Positions 1 through 6,235 of a stretch of DNA of 7,749 bases are shown here, piece by piece (within the stretch, counting starts at the first letter, position 1; the number at the start of each line of letters is the position of its first letter). The position numbers were made by a program, and so were the translations under genes. The notes under the pieces are model-generated. The model was given only the letters and a program-made list of their open reading frames with translations, had not been told where the DNA came from and did not search any database. Source of the stretch: Rhodospirillaceae bacterium (GTDB taxonomy: Bacteria; Pseudomonadota; Alphaproteobacteria; Micavibrionales; Micavibrionaceae); NCBI GenBank assembly GCA_003452275.1, contig DMIT01000059.1:1-7749 (forward strand). Direction: 5' to 3'.

Positions 1-31
1 AATGAATTAAAAGATTGATACCTCCTTATCT

Positions 32-70
32 TATAGAAATATTGATATTCTATATAATTCATAATATATA
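32..70 (+). promoter_or_regulatory. Putative promoter and palindromic operator of the LysR gene
   Basis: Positions 32-54 form a near-perfect palindrome: outer arms TATAG/CTATA and inner arms AATAT/ATATT around a TG centre, with one unpaired A on the left. A -35-like TTGATA (42-47) lies inside it and is followed, after 17 bases, by a -10-like TATATA (65-70). This would place transcription start near 77 and give a short leader to the ATG at 103. LysR-type regulators commonly bind AT-rich dyads over their own promoter, so autoregulation is a reasonable inference. The region is so AT-rich that chance matches to promoter hexamers are likely. A TATAAT at 53-58 is an alternative -10 without a good -35. 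Confidence 0.4.
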
Positions 71-102
71 TGTTATTCATTGACAGAATTGATAATTAAA
101 CC

Positions 103-1062
103 ATGATAATCACCGACCAGAAAAGAAAGTTTTTTTATAAGAATAACAGGCTTCAGCAATTACGCGGGTTTTGTTATGCCGCGCAATATCAGAGTATCAG
201 CAAAGCTGCAAAGTTTATGGGCCTTTCACAGTCAAGCGTTTCCATGCAAATCAAATCTCTGGGAGAGGATATGGGGGTTAGTCTCTTTCACCGGCATGGC
301 CCCCATATCTTTCTGACTACCGAAGGACAAAAACTATTCGAATATGCATTACCTTTGGTCAATAGTATTGAGAACTTGAAAGGGTTATTCGGTGCACATA
401 TTGAAGAAGAAACCAGAACGGATCTAAATGTTGTGGTTAATAGCACCACACTTAATTTTATTATGCCTGCAATGGCAAGGGATTATATAGAACAAAATGC
501 GGATCATTATATACACTTGCATTATGCCGAGCACGAAGAGGCCATACAAAAAGTTTTATCCGAAGAGGTTGATTTTGCACTCTTGCCAAAGCGTTATCAT
601 TTAGCATTCCCTGGGGAAATCAGCTATAAACCGTTATTCTATTATAAGCCGTGTCTTATTACGCGCCCAGATCATCCATTGGCAGGAAGGACACATTTAA
701 GTGTTCAGGAAATCTGTCAATATGAACTTACTCTTCCTGATCCTGATTTAAGGGTGATTCCCAATCTTTATGATATTTTTCCCGAACACAGCATCAATAA
801 GAAGCTTCGCATCAATTTTATAAATTGGGAAACAACACGTAAATATATTGAGGAGGGCTTGGTTATTAGTATTTCTTCTGATGTTATTATAAATGCAAAT
901 GACCAGCTTGTTGCAACCCCACTTTTACATCTGTTTGCACCTGTAGATTACGGAATGGTCACTAAAACAGGGAAGGCTCTCCCTGAGAAAGTAAGAAAAT
1001 TTCTTAGCTTGGCCAGACGAAAAGCAAAAACAATTAACTCTTGGTACTTTGATGCCATATAA
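103..1062 (+). CDS. LysR-family transcriptional regulator, CysB-like
   Basis: This is a 319-aa cytoplasmic DNA-binding regulator. An N-terminal winged helix-turn-helix (about residues 17-76) shows the LysR signature: a hydrophobic first helix, SISKAAKFMGLSQSSVSMQI as the helix-turn-helix core, then LFHR and LTTEGQ. Residues about 105-300 form the periplasmic-binding-protein-like effector domain. The stretch around residues 155-195 (VDFALLP, a run of aromatic residues, then PDHPLAGR) resembles CysB/Cbl, whose known ligands relate to sulfur and cysteine metabolism; that ligand is not established here. The start is fixed by an in-frame stop at 97-99. No clear ribosome binding site precedes it, so translation may be weak or the leader unusual. 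Downstream, 68 bases separate it from the heme-oxygenase-like gene, which is its most obvious target, along with the divergent promoter region at 3098-3324. Confidence 0.92.
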   Translation: MIITDQKRKFFYKNNRLQQLRGFCYAAQYQSISKAAKFMGLSQSSVSMQIKSLGEDMGVSLFHRHGPHIFLTTEGQKLFEYALPLVNSIENLKGLFGAHIEEETRTDLNVVVNSTTLNFIMPAMARDYIEQNADHYIHLHYAEHEEAIQKVLSEEVDFALLPKRYHLAFPGEISYKPLFYYKPCLITRPDHPLAGRTHLSVQEICQYELTLPDPDLRVIPNLYDIFPEHSINKKLRINFINWETTRKYIEEGLVISISSDVIINANDQLVATPLLHLFAPVDYGMVTKTGKALPEKVRKFLSLARRKAKTINSWYFDAI

Positions 1063-1066
1063 TTTA

Positions 1067-1095
1067 TTGACTATTTCTTAGCTTTGTCTTATTTA
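1067..1095 (+). promoter_or_regulatory. Possible promoter before the heme-oxygenase-like gene
   Basis: A TTGACT (1067-1072) is followed after 17 bases by TATTTA (1090-1095), with TTTAAT available at 1092-1097 if the spacer is 19. The -35 is close to consensus and the -10 is poor. It lies just after the LysR stop codon, so the next gene may have its own promoter or may simply be read through from the regulator. Confidence 0.3.
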
Positions 1096-1114
1096 ATTTT
1101 TACATAAAATTAAA
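1092..1114. repeat. AT-only perfect inverted repeat (9-bp arms, 5-base loop)
   Basis: Arms TTTAATTTT (1092-1100) and AAAATTAAA (1106-1114) are exact reverse complements around TACAT. The repeat overlaps the possible -10 and touches the ribosome binding site AGGTAGGG (1115-1122) of the following gene. It could be an operator, or a weak RNA hairpin next to the ribosome binding site. With no G-C pairs and no defined U-tract it is a poor intrinsic terminator. Confidence 0.5.
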
Positions 1115-1130
1115 AGGTAGGGTTAATGAC

Positions 1131-2237
1131 ATGTCCGATTTTTTTCAAAGACTTGAAGCAACGAAGATTGGTAACCATTTTAATAATGAAGTTGTCGGTT
1201 CCGCTTATCAAAGATTGCAAGGAGCGGCAACCCTACCAAACCCTATTTTACCTTATGTAGTTGACATTCTTCAAGGGGCAGACGGTCTCTCGCGCAAGGA
1301 AATCAGTTTGCTATTAGCCTACACCCAATTCCGATCGGCCCCTACCATTGCAGAGATAGGCTCTCTTGGTGTTCTCCTTGCCCGTCAGCACCTTCCTGAT
1401 TCTACGAAAACCGTCTTATCCAATCTTGCTGATGAGGTCCTCAGAGGTTCTTCCCATGTTCATTTACTTTATTCTGGGATTAGTGCCTTTGGAAATGGTT
1501 TGAAGGTTCCGGTTTTAGGGCATTTCAGTCTGAATGTTACAAAGTTATTCCTCCAAGCGCGCCGTGACATGGAGGATCAAAGTCTGGAACCGGATCAGGA
1601 GACTATTGCTCTTTTGAAAGAACAAGATCCGAATAACCCCATTTTCAAAATGCACACTGGTCTCCTTGGGGGGACGTTTGATGCTTGTGTTGTTAATCAT
1701 TCATCAACTATCTCTGACTTCCTCAAGATTCTCCCTGCAAATTGTGATGTTTACGAGAGAGTCGTGGAGGGTTTTTGTAATGAAGATTTTGTAAGCTCCG
1801 ATCAGTTGTCTGCACTCTCTTCTGGACTCATTCGGCTTGCGCTTCGGGAATCCTCTTCTGCAGGGGCAGATGGTGTTGTGGGTATCCATCAGAGTGTCAC
1901 AGCAGCGTATGCGGGTTATTTTGAGAGGAAAGTTTTCAGAAATATTGCAAAATGGGCCGATGTTCATATTGGTAGCCATGGTGTGGAAGATGCTCACAAA
2001 GAGGACGCTATCAGGCTTGCGGTCAACTTTGCTCATCTTTTAGATCCGGAACAATTGGCATCTGTGTTTAACCGTGAAGCATTGTTGGTAGAGACGCGCA
2101 ATGATCAGGCAAGAGCGTTTGTGGATAGAATGAAAACTATCAGGCCACAGGCAGAACAAGACGAATATATTCCTCCAAGAAGCGCCCCTCAGCCTGCAAG
2201 CCTCTGGAGGAATATATTAGCATGGAACATAACTTAG
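1131..2237 (+). CDS. Uncharacterised protein, candidate heme-oxygenase-like diiron oxidase
   Basis: I do not recognise this 368-aa protein as a named family. No signal peptide or membrane segment is evident, and it reads as mostly helical. The segment at residues 96-121 (LSNLADEVLRGSSHVHLLYS, then an Ala-Phe-Gly end) resembles the hallmark helix of heme-oxygenase-like diiron oxidases and oxygenases, with E102 and H109 at the Glu-x6-His spacing known from the CADD/UndA/SznF group. Further along come E265 (YFERKVF) and a cluster H279, H283, E286, D287, H289. This recalls the family's His-x3-Asp-x2-His end motif, but the last His is one residue short. Such enzymes use two irons and O2 on fatty acids or amino acids; the substrate here is unknown. 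The ribosome binding site AGGTAGGG ends eight bases before ATG 1131. The C-terminal 30 residues are Pro/Gln-rich and are encoded over a long inverted repeat. The 3' end overlaps the convergent acyltransferase gene by 4 bases. Confidence 0.85.
   Translation: MSDFFQRLEATKIGNHFNNEVVGSAYQRLQGAATLPNPILPYVVDILQGADGLSRKEISLLLAYTQFRSAPTIAEIGSLGVLLARQHLPDSTKTVLSNLADEVLRGSSHVHLLYSGISAFGNGLKVPVLGHFSLNVTKLFLQARRDMEDQSLEPDQETIALLKEQDPNNPIFKMHTGLLGGTFDACVVNHSSTISDFLKILPANCDVYERVVEGFCNEDFVSSDQLSALSSGLIRLALRESSSAGADGVVGIHQSVTAAYAGYFERKVFRNIAKWADVHIGSHGVEDAHKEDAIRLAVNFAHLLDPEQLASVFNREALLVETRNDQARAFVDRMKTIRPQAEQDEYIPPRSAPQPASLWRNILAWNIT
2164..2218. repeat. Perfect 14-bp inverted repeat with 27-base loop at a convergent gene end
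   Basis: The left arm AATATATTCCTCCA (2164-2177) is the exact reverse complement of the right arm TGGAGGAATATATT (2205-2218), with 2178-2204 between them. It lies inside the last 25 codons of the heme-oxygenase-like gene and 16 bases before the stop-codon overlap with the minus-strand acyltransferase. In RNA from either strand it would form a stable stem whose base is A-U rich. It could act as a bidirectional terminator or 3'-end stabiliser in place of the missing intergenic spacer, or be the remnant of a small palindromic insertion. The repeat is seen directly; its role is inferred. Confidence 0.8.
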
Positions 2238-3097
2238 TTGCTTGCTGTGCTTTGTGCGCGAGCAACCTTCTTTGTAAAGTAAGCATTATTTGCGTATTCT
2301 TCAACAGTTGGTATTAAATCATCCTGTACCGTACCTAGAAGTTTCGAAATGTCCTTATGGATTGCAGAATATAAGGGACGCATAACTTTAGGAATAATGC
2401 GTTCAATATCCTCGACATCAATCATAATAGGAACGCGTAGCCCACGATGATCAACACCATCACCAATTTGCATAGCTGGAATAGAATGATGATGCAGATT
2501 TTTCAGGAGCCTTGGTTCCACCATTGCAAAAAGATAGCGAATTTTCTGCTGCTTAGCCAAGGAGAATACGCCTAAATAAAGTGAAAGTAGCACACAGGAA
2601 GACTTACTGCTGGGTCTTTTCCCTAGGCCACGATCAGATTTTTTGCGTCCGATATGACGATATTCACGGTCAATAGCAAGGCGAGATACTTCTGCATATT
2701 TGTGACCACTACTCTTTATCATAGACATAACTTGCTGATTTAGACCATTCTGGCAATGATGTTCCAGAGGCATATGATGGTTGCTTCCCTGATGCTGCCC
2801 ATGCACCAATCTGACGCAGCCTATATAAGATTTTTCTGTACGGCTATAAACAACCATTTGTGTGGAATGTTGATCATATCCATCCTTTTCTGTTCCATCC
2901 AGATTCCCTTCCTCATATTTTAATTCAGCGCAATAAACATTATGGCGCACTTTATGAGCCTCTTGTTTAAGATCTTTTGTGACAGCGGGAAGAACCTGAT
3001 AAGTATGTGTCATCAGGTTGAAATATTCCCGAATATCATTCCAAAGTTCGATATATTTAGACAGTAATACCCCTTGACGAGTCCCCTTAATAACCAT
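2234..3097 (-). CDS. FeeM-like N-acyl amino acid synthase / exosortase-associated acyltransferase (GNAT)
   Basis: This is a 287-aa cytoplasmic acyltransferase of the LuxI-like GNAT group that includes the N-acyl-tyrosine synthase FeeM and the PEP-CTERM/exosortase-associated acyltransferases. Members move a fatty acyl chain from acyl-ACP to an amino acid or similar amine. Visible family motifs, in order (numbered from the chosen start), are: VRHNVYCAELKYE (50-62), the acidic EKDGYDQHS (70-78) before a beta strand, GCVRL (93-97), EVSRLAIDREYR (136-147), LYLGVFSLAKQQKIRYLFAMVEP (173-195 region), and VDHRGLRVPIMID near 215-227. The start is taken at ATG 3097 because AAGGTGG (3111-3105) sits 7 bases upstream; a GTG at 3103 would leave a single-base gap. 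No exosortase or PEP-CTERM gene is in the window. The gene is convergent with the heme-oxygenase-like gene and divergent from the exporter operon. The acyl acceptor cannot be told from sequence. Confidence 0.88.
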   Translation of the reverse strand: MVIKGTRQGVLLSKYIELWNDIREYFNLMTHTYQVLPAVTKDLKQEAHKVRHNVYCAELKYEEGNLDGTEKDGYDQHSTQMVVYSRTEKSYIGCVRLVHGQHQGSNHHMPLEHHCQNGLNQQVMSMIKSSGHKYAEVSRLAIDREYRHIGRKKSDRGLGKRPSSKSSCVLLSLYLGVFSLAKQQKIRYLFAMVEPRLLKNLHHHSIPAMQIGDGVDHRGLRVPIMIDVEDIERIIPKVMRPLYSAIHKDISKLLGTVQDDLIPTVEEYANNAYFTKKVARAQSTASN

Positions 3098-3104
3098 AAT
3101 CACA

Positions 3105-3111
3105 CCACCTT
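3105..3111 (-). promoter_or_regulatory. Ribosome binding site deciding the acyltransferase start
   Basis: On the minus strand AAGGTGG precedes ATG 3097 by 7 bases, which is ideal spacing. The upstream GTG at 3103 would leave only one base, so the shorter protein is favoured. Confidence 0.75.
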
Positions 3112-3139
3112 GAGTTATTATATTAATAATTTTCCTTCG

Positions 3140-3157
3140 TATGTATTAATATACATA
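3140..3157. repeat. Inverted repeat over the -10 of the divergent region, candidate operator
   Basis: Arms TATGTAT and ATACATA are perfect reverse complements separated by TAAT. The repeat covers the predicted -10 of the acyltransferase promoter. Symmetry and position suggest an operator; the AT-rich background lowers its significance. Confidence 0.45.
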
Positions 3158-3176
3158 ATTTTTATTCATATGACAA
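3148..3176 (-). promoter_or_regulatory. Putative minus-strand promoter of the acyltransferase gene
   Basis: Read on the minus strand, TTGTCA (3176-3171) is followed after exactly 17 bases by TATATT (3153-3148). Each matches five of six bases of the sigma-70 consensus. Transcription would start near 3141 and give a leader of roughly 45 bases. The -10 lies within the inverted repeat 3140-3157 and the -35 within the repeat 3170-3189, so a bound regulator would be expected to block it. Confidence 0.5.
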
Positions 3177-3189
3177 TAATATACGTCAT
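3170..3189. repeat. ATGAC-N10-GTCAT inverted repeat, candidate operator half-sites
   Basis: ATGAC (3170-3174) and GTCAT (3185-3189) form a dyad spaced about one to one and a half helical turns apart. It overlaps the predicted minus-strand -35. The spacing suits a dimeric regulator, possibly the LysR protein encoded nearby, but no binding partner is known. Confidence 0.4.
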
Positions 3190-3307
3190 TCTGTAAATAA
3201 ATTATTTATATTATGTGACATTTATTATAAAAAAATTTTGCATTGTTAATAAATAGAAAGGAATTTCTGCTAGCTTTAGGGAATTAAGCCGTCTGCAGCC
3301 CAATTCT

Positions 3308-3318
3308 GGGGGGGGAAG
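3308..3318 (+). promoter_or_regulatory. Ribosome binding site built on a run of eight G
   Basis: Eight consecutive G (3308-3315) run into AAG and end 6 bases before ATG 3325, so the tract supplies the Shine-Dalgarno sequence of the membrane fusion protein gene. Homopolymeric G tracts of this length are prone to slipped-strand length change. Here that would alter anti-Shine-Dalgarno pairing rather than reading frame. A CCC at 3299-3301 could pair with part of it. Confidence 0.6.
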
Positions 3319-3324
3319 TATCAA

Positions 3325-4362
3325 ATGGTATCCACTAAGAATTTAAGTCTAGCCTCAATCTTTATTGCTTTAGGTCTGACATTATTTTTCATCATTTCAG
3401 ACCCTTTGCGGGCCGAAACACCCGAGCTACAGGCCGTAAATGGGGATCAAACGCCAATCGGGGCTTTAGCTTGGATTGAACCTAAATCCAGAGTCCTAAA
3501 AATTGGGGCCCCCAATTTACTGGAGGGAGCCCGAGTTGAGCGTCTTGATGTTCAGGATGGGGATACGGTCAAAAAAGGGCAAATTTTAGGCATTTTTTCA
3601 ACTTACAACAAGAATAAGGCGTCTTTCGAAGCGGCTCAAGCCAATTTAAAATTGGCTCTGGCTACTATGGAAAAAGTTAAAACTGGAAACAAGAAGAGCG
3701 ATATTCTGGCGCAAAAGCAAACTGCAATTTCTCTTCGTGCCGATGAGAATTCTGCCCAGAAAGAATTTTTGCGGCTTGAACGCTTGTATACAGACCAGTT
3801 AATTTCTAAATCCCAATACGATGCGGCTAAGGCCAACCATGAGCGTCTCTCTGCCCAACGAAAAGCAGCAGAAGCAACTTTAGAGAGTATTGAGCAAATA
3901 CGTCCGGACGATCTATCTATTGCTGAAGCTCAGGTAGCTGTTGCGCGTTCAGAGGTTGAGGTTGCCAAGGCTAACCTTGATTTATCAACAATATTTTCTC
4001 CTATAGATGGAACAATTATTACGATTTATGCCCGTAGCTCCGAGTCTGTTGGAGATAATGGGGTGCTGGATATTGCTGACTTGAAGGTAATGGATGTCGT
4101 AGCAGAAATTGATGAGAATGACATTTTGAGAGTCAAAAAAGGGCAAAAAGCAACAATATCAATTCCCGGCATTAATGCAGAATTGCAAGGAACGGTGCGT
4201 GATCTGGGGGGGCAAATCAAGAAAAACTCAGTCGTTGATTTCAACTCAAGCCAAATGCTGGATACAAGGGTAGTTGAAGTTAGAATTGAGCTGGATAAGT
4301 CTCAGAATGAGATTACAGGGCGGCTTATCAATAAAAAAGCAAGAGCTAGAATCATTCCATGA
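3325..4362 (+). CDS. DevB-like (HlyD family) membrane fusion protein of an ABC exporter
   Basis: This 345-aa periplasmic adaptor joins an inner-membrane ABC exporter to an outer-membrane channel. Residues 8-26 form a single hydrophobic anchor or uncleaved signal. A first barrel-sandwich (lipoyl-like) half occupies about residues 56-95 (GARVERLDVQDGDTVKKGQ). Residues about 98-220 form a long Ala/Glu/Lys-rich alpha-helical hairpin of the kind that reaches the outer-membrane channel. The second lipoyl half is at 221-252 (STIFSPIDGTI, then a conserved Gly-rich turn). Beta-barrel and membrane-proximal segments follow to the end. Length and order fit the DevB family of the DevBCA exporters, best known from cyanobacteria but present in many proteobacteria. 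No TolC-like partner is in the window. It is the first gene of the operon and overlaps the permease gene by ATGA. Confidence 0.9.
   Translation: MVSTKNLSLASIFIALGLTLFFIISDPLRAETPELQAVNGDQTPIGALAWIEPKSRVLKIGAPNLLEGARVERLDVQDGDTVKKGQILGIFSTYNKNKASFEAAQANLKLALATMEKVKTGNKKSDILAQKQTAISLRADENSAQKEFLRLERLYTDQLISKSQYDAAKANHERLSAQRKAAEATLESIEQIRPDDLSIAEAQVAVARSEVEVAKANLDLSTIFSPIDGTIITIYARSSESVGDNGVLDIADLKVMDVVAEIDENDILRVKKGQKATISIPGINAELQGTVRDLGGQIKKNSVVDFNSSQMLDTRVVEVRIELDKSQNEITGRLINKKARARIIP
3500..3518. repeat. Perfect 9-bp-arm palindrome inside the adaptor gene
   Basis: AAATTGGGG (3500-3508) and CCCCAATTT (3510-3518) flank a single C. It lies about 175 bases into the coding sequence, in codons around residues 59-65. 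It could be an intragenic operator or a pausing hairpin; coincidence within codons is equally possible. Confidence 0.5.
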
Positions 4363-5546
4363 CATCCATAAAGTTCCCATCAATCTTTTCTATATTTTCA
4401 ATCCGTCTTGCTTGGAGACAATTGTGGTATGACAAAGTCAGGTTTCTGACCGCAATATGCGGTGTTATCTTCGCCTGTTTGCTTGTTTTTATGCAGATTG
4501 GTTTTAAAAACGCTCTTTTTGAAAGCGCTACACTGCTACAAAGGACAATGACAGGGGATCTTTACCTTCAGCATAGCCAATCTGAGGCACTCTGGCGTAT
4601 TGTTTCCTTTCCTAGGCAAAATTTATACAGGGCGCTCTCGGTTGAGGGGGTGGAAAATGTGACCGCACTCTATGCGGCACAAGCACCTTGGAAAAATCCC
4701 GAGACTGGCGTTAATCGAACCGCGCTTATTCTGGGCATTGATCCAAAAGCAAATGTTTATCCGCTTCCCGGTTTAGAAGCCCAGAAAGACTTTCTCCGTA
4801 TGAGAGATACGGTTCTATTTGATGAAATGTCTCGGCCAGAGTTTGGAAGGGTTGTAGAGCTATTGAAGAAAAAGAAAGAATTTCCCGTTGAACTCGCGGG
4901 TCATCGTTTGGATGTTGTCGGAACATTCAAAATGGGAATTACTTTTTCGGCAGATGGTAATTTGATTGTAAATGATACAACATTTTTCAAACTTTTTCCG
5001 ATGAAATCGCAATCAGGCGTGGATATTGGGATTATCAGTCTGAAAAAGGGAGCGGATATTCAGAATATTCAACAACAAATCCAGCAGATGTTACCGCAAG
5101 ATATCAAAGTGCTGACAAAAGAAGAATATATCGCCAGCGAAAAAGCCTATTGGAATAATCTTACGCCGATCGGATATATTTTCAATTTCGGGGTGGTTAT
5201 GGGACTCTTTGTGGGTTTCGTGATCGTCTATCAGGTTCTATTCAATGATATTACCAATCATCTCCATGAATATGCGACTTTAAAAGCAATGGGATATGAT
5301 AATCACTATTTTATTCAAGTGGTGATGTCTGCAGCTTTTATACTTGTGATTTCTGGCTTTATACCCGGTTTATTCATTTCTGCAATGTTATACAAAATTG
5401 TCGAGCAATCGATTTTTATCGAGATGGATCTGACTGTCCTTAAAGCGAGTACGACATTCCTTTTGATCGCGGTAATGTGCTTTGTATCTTCCCTTTTTGC
5501 GATTAGAAAATTGAAATCAGCAAACCCTGTAGATGTGTTCAAATGA
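4359..5546 (+). CDS. DevC-like ABC exporter permease (FtsX/MacB fold)
   Basis: This is a 395-aa inner-membrane permease. The first membrane helix is at about residues 28-48 after the basic SIRLAWRQLWYDKVRFL segment. A large periplasmic domain follows (about 50-268), then three helices at about 271-295, 318-345 and 362-384. EYATLKAMGY (304-313), between the second and third helices, is the conserved cytoplasmic coupling segment that contacts the ATPase. The end ANPVDVFK matches the usual tail of this group. Four helices with one large extracytoplasmic loop are typical of type VII mechanotransmission ABC proteins such as MacB and LolCE, which drive periplasmic or outer-membrane export rather than forming a classic channel. 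It starts inside the stop codon of the adaptor gene and ends inside the start codon of the ATPase gene, so the three subunits are probably translationally coupled. No separate ribosome binding site is evident. Confidence 0.9.
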   Translation: MTSIKFPSIFSIFSIRLAWRQLWYDKVRFLTAICGVIFACLLVFMQIGFKNALFESATLLQRTMTGDLYLQHSQSEALWRIVSFPRQNLYRALSVEGVENVTALYAAQAPWKNPETGVNRTALILGIDPKANVYPLPGLEAQKDFLRMRDTVLFDEMSRPEFGRVVELLKKKKEFPVELAGHRLDVVGTFKMGITFSADGNLIVNDTTFFKLFPMKSQSGVDIGIISLKKGADIQNIQQQIQQMLPQDIKVLTKEEYIASEKAYWNNLTPIGYIFNFGVVMGLFVGFVIVYQVLFNDITNHLHEYATLKAMGYDNHYFIQVVMSAAFILVISGFIPGLFISAMLYKIVEQSIFIEMDLTVLKASTTFLLIAVMCFVSSLFAIRKLKSANPVDVFK

Positions 5547-6235
5547 TAAATCAGACCGCGCCAATAAACTTGATTGATGCCCAGTCCCTTTTTTACCAGT
5601 ACGGGAAAGACCATCTTGCACAGCTTGTCCTTAAAGGGGCAACGCTTCATGTCAATGCCGGAGAGTTTGTTATATTGGCAGGGCCGTCCGGATCGGGGAA
5701 AAGCACTTTGCTATCTTTGATCGGCGCTCTTCGCCACTGTCAGACAGGAACGCTGCGCATTGCAGGGCACGATGTGACGACAACGAATGAAGATGTTCTG
5801 CGCGAGGTTCGGAAGAAAATAGGATATGTCTTCCAGCAACATAATTTGCTTGAGTTCCTGACAGCCATCCAGAACGTCGAAATGACGCTGGAGATGTTTC
5901 CGGAGTATTCTAAAGCCATGCGGGAAGAATTATCAGCGCAGATCCTCGAAAAAGTGGGACTGGGAAAACACCTTGATTATTACCCCTCCCAATTATCGGT
6001 TGGGCAAAAGCAGCGCGTCGCGATTGCGAGAAGTCTTGTTCATAACCCAAGCCTTATTCTTGCAGACGAACCAACGGCATCTCTGGATAAGCAAACCGGG
6101 ATACAAGTCACCGAGATTTTGCATGAAATGGTAAAAAATCTGGGATGTGGTGCTCTCGTCGTGACGCATGATAACCGGATATTTGGTTACGCGGACAAAA
6201 TTCTACATATCGAAGATGGGGTCGTGAATACATGA
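5543..6235 (+). CDS. DevA-like ABC exporter ATP-binding subunit
   Basis: This 230-aa cytoplasmic ATPase powers the exporter formed with the two preceding gene products. All nucleotide-binding elements are present: Walker A GPSGSGKST (47-55), Q-loop VFQQHNLLEF (96-105), signature LSVGQKQRVAIARSL (151-165), Walker B LILADE (171-176) with catalytic E176, D-loop around SLDKQTG (180-186), and switch histidine H209 in VVTHD. The signature reads LSVGQ instead of the usual LSGGQ, a conservative variation that need not abolish activity. Length and sequence style match the MacB/LolD/DevA branch. ATGA overlaps occur at both ends. From this gene onward the DNA is noticeably GC-richer than the upstream genes. 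Confidence 0.93.
   Translation: MINQTAPINLIDAQSLFYQYGKDHLAQLVLKGATLHVNAGEFVILAGPSGSGKSTLLSLIGALRHCQTGTLRIAGHDVTTTNEDVLREVRKKIGYVFQQHNLLEFLTAIQNVEMTLEMFPEYSKAMREELSAQILEKVGLGKHLDYYPSQLSVGQKQRVAIARSLVHNPSLILADEPTASLDKQTGIQVTEILHEMVKNLGCGALVVTHDNRIFGYADKILHIEDGVVNT

Larger units (their letters stand above)
3098..3324. other. AT-rich divergent intergenic region
   Basis: This 227-base spacer separates the minus-strand acyltransferase from the plus-strand exporter operon. It holds the acyltransferase ribosome binding site and promoter, two dyads, a run of seven A at 3229-3235, and the G-tract ribosome binding site of the operon. I could not find a convincing plus-strand promoter: TTGCAT (3238-3243) has no good -10 partner, and TATATT (3207-3212) has no good -35. 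No credible coding sequence lies here. Confidence 0.7.

Noticed and set aside
21..27. CCTCCTT, a perfect AAGGAGG Shine-Dalgarno on the minus strand, suggesting a divergent gene
   Set aside because: No ATG, GTG or TTG occurs on the minus strand between it and the window edge, so a start beyond position 1 would be about 20 bases away, which is too far. It may be chance or a leader of an unseen gene.
80..85. Perfect TTGACA as the -35 of the LysR gene
   Set aside because: It lies only 17 bases before the ATG. The matching -10 would fall on or inside the start codon (GATAAT at 105-110 with a 19-base spacer), so it would not give an mRNA with the full coding sequence.
1704..2036. 110-residue open frame on the minus strand inside the heme-oxygenase-like gene
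   Set aside because: It lies wholly within a well-supported plus-strand gene, has no family features and no ribosome binding site, and is a frame shadow.
3098..3103. GTG at 3103 as start of the acyltransferase
   Set aside because: Only one base separates it from the AAGGTGG ribosome binding site, whereas ATG 3097 has 7-base spacing.
3170..3196. Eight-codon open frame (MTIIYVIL) that could be a microcin-C-like precursor peptide for the ThiF enzyme
   Set aside because: There is no ribosome binding site, the frame lies in the minus-strand promoter and dyad region, no Asn or other known terminal residue for adenylation is present, and it is four genes away from the ThiF gene.
3325..6235. Cyanobacterial origin because of the DevBCA-type exporter
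   Set aside because: DevBCA-like exporters occur widely in proteobacteria, and the CysB-like regulator and FeeM-like acyltransferase fit proteobacteria better.
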